From: Caulobacteraceae bacterium
GTDB taxonomy: Bacteria > Pseudomonadota > Alphaproteobacteria > Caulobacterales > Caulobacteraceae
Direction: 5' to 3'
NCBI GenBank assembly: GCA_947475735.1
Contig: CANJLQ010000021.1
Location: 1 to 40,271 of the forward strand
DNA length: 40,271 bases
The number at the start of each line of letters is the position of its first letter. The first letter of the stretch is position 1. The notes beneath the pieces were generated by a model. It had not been told where the DNA came from. It searched no databases and saw only the letters and a program-made list of their open reading frames with translations. Below are positions 16,233-24,994 of this stretch, one piece after another. The position numbers and the translations under genes are program-made.

Positions 16233-17030
16233 TCAGTGGCCGTGTCCGGGTGTCTTCGGAGGCGACGTCGGTGGGCGGCGCGACAGGGCGGCGCGGGCGG
16301 CCTTCAGCTCGCGGATGCGGGCGGGACCGTCCAGCCAGTGATCGTGGAACTGGCGCACGGCCTTGGCCAGGGCCTCGATCTGCTCGGGACCCGTCATGGC
16401 CTGGGTCTCGGGCTTGGGGTCCGGCTTCGGCTCGGGTTTGTGCGCGGCGCCGGCGTGGGCGCAATCGGCCTTGTGGGGTCCGGTGCAGCCGCATCCAGGC
16501 TGGGGCGCGACGGCGACGCCGCCGATATAGACCTGGTTGACGGTGACAGGGCCGCCCACCGGACCGGGCTTGCAGTTGCAGGCCTCAGGCTTGCCGCAGC
16601 CGCAGGCGGGCTTCGCATGGACGGCGGCGGGCGCGGGGTGCGCAGGTTTGGCCTCGCCCTTCTTCTCGCCCTTCAGGGCTTCGTCCAGGCTCTTCAGCGC
16701 CGGGGTTACGCCCTTGGCGACGTCCAGGACGGGGCCGAGCAGGTCGTGGATCAGGTCGCGCAACGCCTGGGCCCGCGCCTTCAGTTCGTTGGAAGACGCG
16801 GCCATGGCGGCCGAGGAAGCGTGCAGGATGGCGCGATGGATCTCGGTCGGGGCGGCGTCGTCGCCGGACGCGCCTCCGCCGGCGTTGCGCCCCATCCACC
16901 AGGCCAGGGCCGCCACCGCCACGAAAAGCAGCAGGAGCATGAACAGCAACAGGGGCGGCAGGCCCAGCATCAGCCCCTCGCCAGCCGGGGCATAGACCGC
17001 GTCGGGGGCGGGAAAGTCGTCCTGGTACAT
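16233..17030 (-). CDS. single-TM protein with Cys-rich segments
   Basis: Not a family I recognise. A strong hydrophobic helix (about 22-46, LPPLLLFMLLLLFVAVAALAWWMG) is followed by a helical segment with ARAQALRDLIHDLLGPVLDVA, a Lys/Pro/Ala-rich spacer, and two cysteine clusters, CGCGKPEACNCK and CGCTGPHKADC, separated by about 30 residues. The clusters look able to bind a metal ion. A His/Pro-rich tail ends GHGH. The start at 17030 has GAGGGTGGG ahead of it; an upstream GTG at 17042 is possible. It stands alone between the fumarylacetoacetate hydrolase-family gene and the asparaginase operon. High Ala/Pro content makes homology hard to judge by eye. Confidence 0.6.
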   Translation of the reverse strand: MYQDDFPAPDAVYAPAGEGLMLGLPPLLLFMLLLLFVAVAALAWWMGRNAGGGASGDDAAPTEIHRAILHASSAAMAASSNELKARAQALRDLIHDLLGPVLDVAKGVTPALKSLDEALKGEKKGEAKPAHPAPAAVHAKPACGCGKPEACNCKPGPVGGPVTVNQVYIGGVAVAPQPGCGCTGPHKADCAHAGAAHKPEPKPDPKPETQAMTGPEQIEALAKAVRQFHDHWLDGPARIRELKAARAALSRRPPTSPPKTPGHGH

Positions 17031-17128
17031 GCCCACCCTCACCTGTCTGACCTTGGACGATCATGGATCAGCGATCCGCGTCCCGCCAAGGAAAAGGTTA
17101 ACGCCGCAATGTGAAGGTTGTGGGTGGC

Positions 17129-17395
17129 TCAGGGCGCGTGGAGCAGGGCGCGGGCCTCGACGCCGGTCCTGGCCGCCGCGTCGCGCACCTCGACCTCGAC
17201 GACGATCGCGCCTGCGGGGTCGTGGGCCCAGAGATAGCGCCGCTCGACCTCGACGGTGCGGCCGGACGGGGCGAAGCCTTCGAAGCTGTCGCCCCAGGGC
17301 GTGATGCGCTTCAGCTCGGGCCAGGTCAGGGCGCAGGCGGCGGTCAGCTCCTCCTGGGCCATTTCGGTCAGTTCGTCGGGCGGGCTCACAGCCAT
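17129..17395 (-). CDS. small conserved-looking protein, unknown function
   Basis: An 88-residue soluble protein beginning MAVSPPDELTEMAQEELTAACALTWPELKRITPWGDSFEGFAP, with alternating hydrophobic strands in the second half. I do not recognise it. It overlaps the end of the methyltransferase-like gene upstream by 10 bases, which supports it being a real last gene of the asparaginase-cupin-methyltransferase operon. It has no membrane helices or cofactor motif. Confidence 0.55.
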   Translation of the reverse strand: MAVSPPDELTEMAQEELTAACALTWPELKRITPWGDSFEGFAPSGRTVEVERRYLWAHDPAGAIVVEVEVRDAAARTGVEARALLHAP

Positions 17396-17856
17396 CGGCG
17401 CACCCGGCGGCGATAGGCGTCATAGTCGGCCCCGAACCGGGCGGCGAGATAGGCCTCCTCGCGCTGGATCACGAAGCGGTCGACGACCACGAGGCAAGGG
17501 ATCAGCAGAAGGATCGCCAGCGGACTGTCGAGCCCGACCGCGAGCGCCAGATAGGTGACGGCGAAACCCAGGTAGATCGGGTTGCGGGTGAAGCGATAGA
17601 CACCACCGGTCACCAGGGCGGTCGAAGGCTTCCACGGCTGAATGGCGGTCCGTGCCTTGTGGAACAGGCCCGCGGCCAAGGCCTCGACGGCCAGGCCCAG
17701 CACCAGTCCCGCGATGGCGATGCCGGCCTGCGTCGTGCGGTCCAGGCCGAGGGTCGGCTCGCCGATCAGACGTCCCGCGCCCCAGCCGAGCGCGAGGAAT
17801 CCCAGAAAGATCAGGGGCGGCGGGGCGATGACGCCGGGGTTGTCGCGCTCGGCCAT
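17386..17856 (-). CDS. isoprenylcysteine carboxyl methyltransferase-like membrane protein
   Basis: This 156-residue protein has four hydrophobic helices and the signature of the ICMT/phospholipid methyltransferase family: GVYRFTRNPIYLGF in the middle and REEAYLAARFGADYDAYRRRVRRWL at the end, which bind S-adenosylmethionine at the membrane face. Bacterial members methylate unknown lipids or small molecules. Its start lies one base from the cupin stop, and its end overlaps the small 88-residue gene, so it belongs to a four-gene minus-strand operon. Confidence 0.75.
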   Translation of the reverse strand: MAERDNPGVIAPPPLIFLGFLALGWGAGRLIGEPTLGLDRTTQAGIAIAGLVLGLAVEALAAGLFHKARTAIQPWKPSTALVTGGVYRFTRNPIYLGFAVTYLALAVGLDSPLAILLLIPCLVVVDRFVIQREEAYLAARFGADYDAYRRRVRRWL

Positions 17857-17857
17857 G

Positions 17858-18223
17858 TCAGATGCTCACGCCGCCGGGCGCGGTGTATTCGGAGACCGGG
17901 GCGTCGCCGGTGTTGACCACCTCGGACGGCTCGAAGATCAGGACCTCGGCCATCGCGTCGGCCCCCGTCCGGTGCTCGACCCCACGGGGCACGACGACGA
18001 ACTGACCGGGATCCAGGGTGACGATCCGGTCTCTGAACTCGACGCGGAACCGGCCCTTCCAGACCAGGAACATCTCGTCGGCGTCCGCGTGCCGGTGCCA
18101 GGGAAACAGGCCCTCGACCTTGACCAGACGCACGTCCTGTCCATTCAGTTGGGCCGCGATGCGCGGCCGCCAGGGTTCGGAGAAGGTCGAGAATTTCTCG
18201 GCCAGATCGACGGCCTGGGTCAT
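17858..18223 (-). CDS. cupin domain protein
   Basis: A single-domain cupin of about 121 residues. The two cupin motifs are clear: FPWHRHADADEMFLVWKGRF (metal-binding histidines and glutamate) and DPGQFVVVPRGVEHRTGA. It probably binds a divalent metal and a small ligand; the reaction is unknown. The ATG at 18223 follows the asparaginase stop by one base and has GAGGA before it; a start six codons earlier would overlap the upstream gene. Confidence 0.8.
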   Translation of the reverse strand: MTQAVDLAEKFSTFSEPWRPRIAAQLNGQDVRLVKVEGLFPWHRHADADEMFLVWKGRFRVEFRDRIVTLDPGQFVVVPRGVEHRTGADAMAEVLIFEPSEVVNTGDAPVSEYTAPGGVSI

Positions 18224-18224
18224 G

Positions 18225-19283
18225 TCAGTCCTCGTCGGCATAGATGGCGACGGCGGCCGGCGTGCGGCTGGTGACCGCGCCGCGATACATGCCCGAGGTC
18301 GTCATGGCGAAGCCGGGAACGCCCTCGGCATCGACCACGATGACGCCGCCGTAGCCGCCCAGCGACAGGGCGTCGTCGACCTCGGCCTGACCGGCGTCTT
18401 CGGATGACGCCCCGGCGGCGACGCGGGTGCAGATGTCGCGGGCGACCGTGGCGCGGATGTAGAACTCGCCGTCGCCGGTGGCCGAGACGGCGCAGCCGTC
18501 GCGGTTGGAGGCATAGGTGCCGGCGCCCAGCACCGGCACGTCGCCGACCCGGCCCCAGCGCTTGCCCGTGGTACCGCCAGTCGAGGTGCCGGCCGCCAGG
18601 GTCCCGGACTGGTCCAGGGCGACGGCCCCCACCGTGCCGAACTTGCGCTCGTTCAGCGGCGGGGCCGGTTCGATCGAGGCCATGCCGGCGGCGGGAGCTC
18701 CGGCCGGACGCGCGGGGATGGGCAGGTCGCGTTCGCGCAGGAAGCTCTCCAGCCCGCGCCAACGCCGCTCGGTGAAGAAGTAGGACGGATCGACCTGCTC
18801 CAGCCCCTGGGCGGCGGCGAAGGTGTCTGCGCCTTGGCCGACCAGCATGACGTGGGGCGAGTTCTCCATCACCGCGCGGGCGGCGGCGATGGGGTGGCGG
18901 GTGGTGGTCAGGCCCGCGACGGCGCCAGCGGACAGGTCGCGGCCGTTCATGACGGCGGCGTCGAGCTCGTTGCGCCCCTCGGCGGTGAAGACGGCGCCGC
19001 GCCCGGCGTTGAACAGGGGATCGTCCTCCATGAGCTGGATCGCGGTCTGGATGGCGTCCAGCGAGGTGCCGCCGTCGCGCAGGATGGCGGCCCCGGCTTC
19101 CAACGCGCGGGTCAGCGCGGCCCGGTAGGCGGCGTCCTGTTCCGGCGACAGGTTCGCCCGCTCGATCACGCCGGCTCCGCCGTGGATGGCGAAGGCCCAG
19201 CGCGCGGGCTCCTGGGCGGCGGCGGGGATGGTGAGGGCCACTGACGCCATGAGCGCCAGACCCGACAGCTTGAGATTGTGCAT
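18225..19283 (-). CDS. isoaspartyl peptidase/L-asparaginase (Ntn hydrolase), exported
   Basis: At 352 residues it begins MHNLKLSGLALMASVALTIPAAAQ, a signal peptide. The plant-type asparaginase family is marked by FAIHGGAGVI near the mature N-terminus, NAGRGAVFTAEGRNELDAAVMNG, and KFGTVGAVALDQSG, where the threonine becomes the new N-terminus and nucleophile after self-cleavage into alpha and beta chains. GTSTGGTTGKRWGRVGDVPVLGAGTYA forms the substrate pocket. It removes isoaspartyl residues from peptides or hydrolyses asparagine in the periplasm. First gene of the operon running to 17129. Confidence 0.87.
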   Translation of the reverse strand: MHNLKLSGLALMASVALTIPAAAQEPARWAFAIHGGAGVIERANLSPEQDAAYRAALTRALEAGAAILRDGGTSLDAIQTAIQLMEDDPLFNAGRGAVFTAEGRNELDAAVMNGRDLSAGAVAGLTTTRHPIAAARAVMENSPHVMLVGQGADTFAAAQGLEQVDPSYFFTERRWRGLESFLRERDLPIPARPAGAPAAGMASIEPAPPLNERKFGTVGAVALDQSGTLAAGTSTGGTTGKRWGRVGDVPVLGAGTYASNRDGCAVSATGDGEFYIRATVARDICTRVAAGASSEDAGQAEVDDALSLGGYGGVIVVDAEGVPGFAMTTSGMYRGAVTSRTPAAVAIYADED

Positions 19284-19318
19284 TGGCGATGCGCCCCCGT
19301 TCGCGCTATATTCTACGA

Positions 19319-19519
19319 ATGACCGAGCCCGAGAATCTCGTGCTGCGCCTGCTCCAGAAGCTGTCCACGGACATGGACCAGCTCAAAGAAGACATGCACA
19401 ACATCAAGGTCCGGATGACCAGTGTCGAGGAAAACCTCGCGGCGCTGAATCGTCGGATGGACCAGTTCGACCGACGTCTGGAGCGTGTCGAGCGTCGGCT
19501 GGACCTCGTCGAAGTCTGA
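19319..19519 (+). CDS. small coiled-coil protein
   Basis: A 66-residue protein from the ATG at 19319 (MTEPENLVLRLLQKL). Nearly the whole length is a heptad-repeat coiled coil with many Arg/Glu pairs (RMDQFDRRLERVERRLDLVEV). Short proteins of this kind are common beside many genes in alphaproteobacteria and have no assigned role. Divergent from the asparaginase gene; the frame remains open 12 codons earlier but that would overlap the asparaginase start. Confidence 0.6.
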   Translation: MTEPENLVLRLLQKLSTDMDQLKEDMHNIKVRMTSVEENLAALNRRMDQFDRRLERVERRLDLVEV

Positions 19520-19523
19520 CGAC

Positions 19524-19715
19524 TTACGGCCCCCGCCTGTGGTGGGCCCACTTCCACAGGCGGTAGGCGACGATCGGCACGAAGCCGCCGACCAGGGCGG
19601 CGATCAGCACGGTCCAGAAGCCGCCGCCCAGACCGAACTGACCCACCAGCCCGCCCACGACCGCCGCCGCCAGCGGGCCGAGGAAGGGCAGCCAGTGCGG
19701 GGGCGCGATCTTAAT
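19524..19715 (-). CDS. small membrane protein downstream of hpd
   Basis: A 63-codon frame with an uncertain start, possibly ATT at 19715 overlapping the hpd stop (AATTAA). It encodes PPHWLPFLGPLAAAVVGGLVG, a second hydrophobic helix FWTVLIAALVGGFVPIVAYRLW, and a basic tail KWAHHRRGP, so two transmembrane helices joined by a glycine-rich turn. The clear hydrophobic pattern and its position directly after hpd support a coupled gene. No ATG or GTG is available near the expected start, which is the main doubt. Confidence 0.4.
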   Translation of the reverse strand: MKIAPPHWLPFLGPLAAAVVGGLVGQFGLGGGFWTVLIAALVGGFVPIVAYRLWKWAHHRRGP

Positions 19716-20808
19716 TCGCGTCGACCTTGATGACGCCGCGACGGATCTGGTCCAGCTCGATCGAATCGAACAGGGCCTGGAAATTGCCCTCGCCGAACGC
19801 CTGGTTGCCCTTACGCTGAATGATCTCGAAGAAGATCGGGCCGAACATGTCCTGGGTGAAGATCTGCAACAGCAGGCCGTCCTCGTCGGACCCGTCGATC
19901 AGGATGCGGTTCTTGCGCATGCGCGCCACGTCATGCCCGTGGTTGGGCAGCCGCTTGTCGATCAGCTCGAAATAGGTCTCGATCGTGTCCTGGAAGGGCA
20001 CGCCGCGCTCCTTGAGCGTCTCCACCGTCGTGAAGATGTCGTCGGTGGCCAGCGCGATGTGCTGAATGCCCTCGCCGTTGTAGCGGCGCAGGAACTCCTC
20101 GATCTGGGAGTTCTCGTCCTGGCTCTCGTTCAGGGGGATGCGGATGGCGCGGTCGGGCGCGATCATCGCCTGGGAGAACAGGCCGGTCGCCTTGCCCTTG
20201 ATGTCGAAATACTTCTGCTCCTCGAAGGCGAAGACGTCGCCGTAGAAGCCGGACCAGGTCCGCATCTGGCCGCGCCGCACATTGTGGGTCAGGTGATCCA
20301 GCATGTGCAGGCCGACGTTGTTCTTGCGTTCGGCCTCTTCCCAGCCCTCGATCTCGTCCCAGCCGTCGTAGAGCGAGCCGTTTTCGCCGTAGGCGTCGAT
20401 CAGATAGAGCAGCGACCCGCCGATGCCGCGCAGCACATAGGCGCCCGGCCCCAGCGCCCCGCCGTCATGCATCTCGGCCGAGTGGGCCCCGCGCGCGACG
20501 GCGCCTTCATAGGCGGCCTTGGCGTCGGAAACGCGGAAGGCCATGCCGTTGGCCGATGGGCCGTGATCGCGGGCGAACTCGCCGGCGTGGCCCTTGGGCT
20601 CGGCGTGAACCAGGAAGCTGATGTCGCCCTGTTTCAGGCGCACGACGCCGTTGGCCGGATTGCGGTGCGTCTGGACGAAGCCCAGCGTCTCCAGCTGGCG
20701 GATCATGGCCTGGGGATCGGGGCCGGTGAACTCGACGAACTCGAAGCCGTCGACGCCCAGGGGATTGTCGTGAGCGGCCGCGGTCGCGCGGGGGGCCAGA
20801 TCGTCCAT
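19711..20808 (-). CDS. hpd: 4-hydroxyphenylpyruvate dioxygenase
   Basis: A 365-residue enzyme with two vicinal-oxygen-chelate domains. The C-terminal domain shows the iron ligands: His in MLDHLTHNV, His in GEGIQHIALATDDI and Glu near the end in GPIFFEIIQRKGN. It converts 4-hydroxyphenylpyruvate to homogentisate in tyrosine catabolism. The frame extends to 20889, but ATG at 20808 has GGAGA at a proper distance and gives the usual family N-terminus. The next steps (homogentisate dioxygenase) are absent from the window; a fumarylacetoacetate hydrolase-family gene lies 3.5 kb away on the same strand. Confidence 0.92.
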   Translation of the reverse strand: MDDLAPRATAAAHDNPLGVDGFEFVEFTGPDPQAMIRQLETLGFVQTHRNPANGVVRLKQGDISFLVHAEPKGHAGEFARDHGPSANGMAFRVSDAKAAYEGAVARGAHSAEMHDGGALGPGAYVLRGIGGSLLYLIDAYGENGSLYDGWDEIEGWEEAERKNNVGLHMLDHLTHNVRRGQMRTWSGFYGDVFAFEEQKYFDIKGKATGLFSQAMIAPDRAIRIPLNESQDENSQIEEFLRRYNGEGIQHIALATDDIFTTVETLKERGVPFQDTIETYFELIDKRLPNHGHDVARMRKNRILIDGSDEDGLLLQIFTQDMFGPIFFEIIQRKGNQAFGEGNFQALFDSIELDQIRRGVIKVDAN

Positions 20809-20963
20809 GGCGGGTCTCCTGAAGAAGGCGGTGGCCATCGGGGGTGGCCGGTTGGCGCGGAACCTAGTGGGCCGGCCGCGCGAAGCCAACCCGCGCGCTG
20901 TCGTGCCGCGTTCACGAGGCGGCGATGCTTGCCCGTCCGGCTCGGTCGTCCTAATCCCGGGGC

Positions 20964-21644
20964 ATGGCGAACGCTCCCCTGATCTGCCCGTCCATCCTCG
21001 CCGCCGATTTCGCCAAGCTGGGCCAGGAGGTCGCAGCGATCGAGGCGGCGGGGGCCGACTGGGTTCACGTCGATGTGATGGATGGCCACTTCGTGCCCAA
21101 CATCACCATCGGCCCGGACGTGGTGAAGGCTCTGCGGCCGCATACGTCCCTGCCGTTCGACGTGCACCTGATGGTCGCGCCGGTCGATCCGTGGCTGGAG
21201 GCGTATCGCGCGGCGGGGGCGGACATACTGACTGTGCACCCCGAAAGCGGGCCGCACCTGCATCGGACGCTGGGTCGCATCCGTCAGCTAGGTGCCAAGG
21301 CCGGCGTCGTCCTGAACCCTGGCACGCCCCTGTCGGTGCTGGAGGAGGTCATCGATCTGGTCGACCTGGTGCTGCTGATGTCGGTGAACCCCGGCTTCGG
21401 TGGTCAGTCCTTCATCGACAGCGCCCTGAAGAAGATCGAGCGGACGCGGGCGCTGCTGGATGCGGCCGGGTCGAAGGCGCACCTGCAGGTCGACGGCGGG
21501 GTCACGGCCCTGAACGCCGGGGCCTGCGTCAGCTCCGGAGCCGATGCCCTGGTCGCGGGGACGGCCGTGTTCAGGGGCGGACCCGACGCCTATGCCACCA
21601 ATATCACCGGGCTGAAGGCGGCCGGGGCAGGAGCCGCGGCGTGA
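20964..21644 (+). CDS. rpe: ribulose-phosphate 3-epimerase
   Basis: A 226-residue TIM-barrel enzyme with all family signatures: [34 protein letters not shown] (catalytic Asp and metal-binding His), [21 protein letters not shown] and QVDGGVT. It interconverts ribulose 5-phosphate and xylulose 5-phosphate in the pentose phosphate and Calvin routes. The stop overlaps the GTG of the heparinase-like gene by four bases. Confidence 0.95.
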   Translation: MANAPLICPSILAADFAKLGQEVAAIEAAGADWVHVDVMDGHFVPNITIGPDVVKALRPHTSLPFDVHLMVAPVDPWLEAYRAAGADILTVHPESGPHLHRTLGRIRQLGAKAGVVLNPGTPLSVLEEVIDLVDLVLLMSVNPGFGGQSFIDSALKKIERTRALLDAAGSKAHLQVDGGVTALNAGACVSSGADALVAGTAVFRGGPDAYATNITGLKAAGAGAAA

Positions 21645-23455
21645 ACCCCATCGGGCCGTTCGCCGAGCGATCCACGCCGTCGGTCGGGCCCGACGCCATT
21701 CCAGGCCTGCGGGGCGCTCCCATGCGGACACCGGTCCGCAGCGCGGGTGTGGCGACGGGGCCCGGCCTGTGGCCCGCCATCGCCGGTCGCGTCCTGACGC
21801 GCCAGATGTGGATCGAGCTCTACGGCCTGCCCGGCTATGCCCAGACCCTGGCGGCCGGAAAGGCGGTGGCCTTCGCCGCCTCGCCGCGTGATTTCCGTCC
21901 GGTCGACGCGGCGCTGGGCAAGGCCGTCCTGTCGGGCAAGTTCCATCTGGCCGGCACCCATATGGAGGTCGAGGCGGGCGGCGACCCGTGGAACCGGCCC
22001 AGTCCGTCCAAGCCCTTCGCCACCGACCTGCACGCCTTCGCCTGGCTGCCGTCCCTGATGCTCAGCGAGGAACGCGGGGCGCGCGAGGCTCTGCGGCTGA
22101 CGCTGGGCTGGGCCGAGACCTTCGCGCGGTGGTCGCCCTTCGCCTGGGACCCCCAGATCCTGGCGCGACGGACCTTCAACATCGCCTGCGCGGCCCGGCG
22201 GATGGGCGCGGTCGCCACCGATGCCGAGCGGTTCCGCCTGGCCGATGTGCTGGGGCGTCAGGCGCGCCAGCTGCTGCGTCCGCCGGGCGGTCTGTCCGGA
22301 CAGGCCGAGCGGCTGGTGGCGGCGGCCCTGGCCGGGGCGGTGCTGGCCGGCTCTCCGGGCCAGCGCATTCGCCGCGCGGCCCTGGGTCGTCTGTCGGGGG
22401 CACTGCGCACGACGGTCGGCGGCGACGGCGGCCATGCGTCGCGCAGCCCGGAGGCGGGGCTGGAGTTGTTGCTGGATCTGCTGACGTTGAACGAGGCCCT
22501 GGCCCAGTTGTCCGAACCGGTCCCCGAGGCGATGGCCGGGGCGATGATCCGGCTGACGACGGCGCTCCGGCTGCAGACCCTGCCCGATGGACGGCTCGCG
22601 GCCTTCCAGGGCGGGGGGCCGTCCAGCCCGGCGCGCGTGGCCGCCGCCCGCGCCCACGACGACCACGCCGATGCGCCGGGCGGGGCCAGCGGGACCGTCG
22701 GCGGCATGGTCCGCATTCGCTCGCCGCTGCTGACGGTACTGACCGACGCGGGGCCTCCGGCGCGCGGGGCGTGGTCGGAGGCCGCCTGCGCCCAGCCGCT
22801 GGCGCTGGAGATCGTCTGCGGCAAGGACCGGCTGATCACCGGCTGCGGCTGGACGCCGCGCGCGGCGGACCGGCAGGGCCTGCGGCTGTCGCCCGGTCAT
22901 TCGACGCTGACACTGGGCGAGGCGACCTTCGCCGAACCTCTGGGCGGGTGGAAGGGCGAGCTGCTGGGTCCGCGCCTGTTCGGCCGGCCCTGGAAGACCA
23001 AGGTCGAGCGCCGCGACGCCGAGGGGGCCGTCTGGCTGGAGGTCGAGCACGACGGCTGGGCCGCGCCGTTCGGCCTGCTGCATCAACGCAGGCTGTATCT
23101 GGATCAGAGGCTGGATGAACTGCGCGCCGAGGAGCGGCTGCATCCCTGCCCCGAGAACCGGGGGCAGGTGCGGGCCATCGCCGCCCCCTATGCCGTGCGG
23201 TTTCATCTGGAGCCCGGAGCCCAGGCGTCCCTGGCGCGCGACCGGCGCTCGATCCTGCTGCGCGGCCACTCCGGACGGGGCTGGTGGTTCCGGACCGACG
23301 GACCCGACGTCGCCATCGAGCCCTCGGTCCATGTCGAGGACGGGCTGACGCGGCGCTCGCTGCAGGTCGTGGTGCGCGGGTCGGCACGAACCGACGCCGA
23401 GACCAAGATCCGCTGGAAGCTCAGTCCCGCGGGCGCGGCGGGCGACCCGATCTAG
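21641..23455 (+). CDS. heparinase II/III family protein
   Basis: A 604-residue protein with the layout of this family: an N-terminal alpha-helical toroid ([42 protein letters not shown]) and a C-terminal beta-sandwich (from about 360). Family enzymes cleave acidic polysaccharides by beta-elimination; in alphaproteobacteria the substrate is not established. The reading frame stays open far upstream through rpe in another frame; GTG at 21641 overlapping the rpe stop is the plausible start. It converges with the HtrA-like gene, the coding ends overlapping by four bases. Confidence 0.78.
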   Translation: MNPIGPFAERSTPSVGPDAIPGLRGAPMRTPVRSAGVATGPGLWPAIAGRVLTRQMWIELYGLPGYAQTLAAGKAVAFAASPRDFRPVDAALGKAVLSGKFHLAGTHMEVEAGGDPWNRPSPSKPFATDLHAFAWLPSLMLSEERGAREALRLTLGWAETFARWSPFAWDPQILARRTFNIACAARRMGAVATDAERFRLADVLGRQARQLLRPPGGLSGQAERLVAAALAGAVLAGSPGQRIRRAALGRLSGALRTTVGGDGGHASRSPEAGLELLLDLLTLNEALAQLSEPVPEAMAGAMIRLTTALRLQTLPDGRLAAFQGGGPSSPARVAAARAHDDHADAPGGASGTVGGMVRIRSPLLTVLTDAGPPARGAWSEAACAQPLALEIVCGKDRLITGCGWTPRAADRQGLRLSPGHSTLTLGEATFAEPLGGWKGELLGPRLFGRPWKTKVERRDAEGAVWLEVEHDGWAAPFGLLHQRRLYLDQRLDELRAEERLHPCPENRGQVRAIAAPYAVRFHLEPGAQASLARDRRSILLRGHSGRGWWFRTDGPDVAIEPSVHVEDGLTRRSLQVVVRGSARTDAETKIRWKLSPAGAAGDPI

Positions 23456-24777
23456 GGGGCGAGGGTCACCTCGGCCTCGCCATCCCCGCGCCTCACGGTC
23501 AGGACCAGAGGCGGACGAGCCCCCAGCAAGGGTCCCAGATCGGCCAGGGACCGCACAGGGCGGCGGCCCACGGCGGTCACGATGTCACCGGCGCGAAGCC
23601 CGGCGGCGGCGGCGGCCGATCCGCCCTCGACGGCCTGGACCTGAGTGCCGCCGGCCGTGTCGGCGAAGCCTGCGCCGAACGCCTGGATCGTGGACGATCC
23701 GATCTGGACGGCGGTGTCCGAGGGGACCTCGACGTTGAGGCTGGCCGTCGATTGAAGGCCGTCGCGCTGATAGACGACGGTCAGGGGCGTGCCGGGCGGC
23801 GCGATGCCGATGGTCGCCTGGACCGAGCCGGCGTTGGCGATGGGACGGTTCTGGACCCGGGTGATGATGTCGCCGCGCCGCAAGCCCGCGCGATCGGCGG
23901 GCGAACCGGGCACGACGTCCTCGACGATGGCGCCCCGCACGAAGCCGAGGCCCAGCTCGACCGCCCGCTCGGCCGTCAGGGAGCCCAGGGTCGCGCCGAT
24001 CTGACCGCGCGTGACCGCTCCCGAGGCTCGCAACTGGCCGACGACGAACAGCAGGATGCGGGTCGGCACGGCGAAGGCGATGCCGTCGTTGCCGCCGTTG
24101 AAGTCGCCCGAAAGGATCGAGGTGTTGATGCCGATCAGCCGTCCGCGGCTGTCCAGCAGCGGCCCGCCCGAGTTGCCCGAGTTCACCGCCGCGTCGGTCT
24201 GGATGTAGTCCTCGACCGCATCGCCCAGGCCCGAGCGGTTCAGGCCCGAGATAACGCCCATGGTCAGGGTCTGGTCCAGTCCGAGGGGATAGCCGACCGC
24301 GAAGGCCAGGTCGCCCGTTCGCAGGGTGTCGCTGTCGACCATCTCGACCTGTGTCAGATCGCCGGCACGGATGCGCAGGACGGCGAGGTCGGTGGCGAGA
24401 TCGGAGCCGATCAGCTCGGCGTCCAGCAGTCGCCCGTCCGCCAGATCGACGCGGTAGCTCTGACCGTCGGCCACGACGTGATGATTGGTGACGATGATGC
24501 CCTCGGCCGCGTCGATGATGACGCCCGAGCCGCTGGACACCGCCGCCGGCTCGGCCCCGTCGCGCGAGGGTCCGGCCGAGACCCCCAGGGTCGTGACCTG
24601 CACCACGGCCGGCAGGGAGCCTTCCAGGCCGGTAGCGAAGCTGAACACGCCTCGCTGGCTGTCGTAGGGCAGGGGGAAGTCTCCGGACGGTGCCGTCTGG
24701 GCCACGGCGATCCCGCCGGTTGTGGCTCCGATCGTCAGGGCGAGGGCGGTGGCGGTCAGCAAGCGGGCGCGCGTCAT
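23452..24777 (-). CDS. HtrA/DegP-like periplasmic serine protease
   Basis: A 441-residue S1C protease. A signal peptide (MTRARLLTATALALTIGATTGGIAVAQ) is followed by the catalytic triad in order: His in IIVTNHHVVADG, Asp in SDLATDLAVLRI, Ser in AAVNSGNSGGPLLD. Two PDZ domains follow, marked by GAIVEDVVPGSPADRAGLRRGDIITRVQNRPI and VQAVEGGSAAAAAGLRAGDIVTAVGRRPV. It would degrade or refold damaged envelope proteins. Transcribed divergently from the M13 peptidase gene across a 217-base gap in which I see no convincing promoter. Confidence 0.88.
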   Translation of the reverse strand: MTRARLLTATALALTIGATTGGIAVAQTAPSGDFPLPYDSQRGVFSFATGLEGSLPAVVQVTTLGVSAGPSRDGAEPAAVSSGSGVIIDAAEGIIVTNHHVVADGQSYRVDLADGRLLDAELIGSDLATDLAVLRIRAGDLTQVEMVDSDTLRTGDLAFAVGYPLGLDQTLTMGVISGLNRSGLGDAVEDYIQTDAAVNSGNSGGPLLDSRGRLIGINTSILSGDFNGGNDGIAFAVPTRILLFVVGQLRASGAVTRGQIGATLGSLTAERAVELGLGFVRGAIVEDVVPGSPADRAGLRRGDIITRVQNRPIANAGSVQATIGIAPPGTPLTVVYQRDGLQSTASLNVEVPSDTAVQIGSSTIQAFGAGFADTAGGTQVQAVEGGSAAAAAGLRAGDIVTAVGRRPVRSLADLGPLLGARPPLVLTVRRGDGEAEVTLAP

Positions 24778-24994
24778 GATGTCTTCCCAAGGTCTAAAGC
24801 CAAGCCTATCGCGGGATTTGCGTCGTGACGATGGGGCGAGGCCTCAAGGACCGATGAGGCGTGGATCTGTGGTGCGCCACATCGTCCAAACATGAACGAT
24901 TTGTAAGACTCCGAGCATTTGACCCGGCGTAGGGTTGGCGACGAGCGGGCGTCACGTCTCGCCTGTCGCAGTAAAAGAACCCCAGGAAATCCCC

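Noticed and set aside
20807..21640. 882-residue reading of the heparinase-like protein
   Set aside because: The first 278 codons run through rpe in another frame and have no family similarity; the real start is at the rpe stop.
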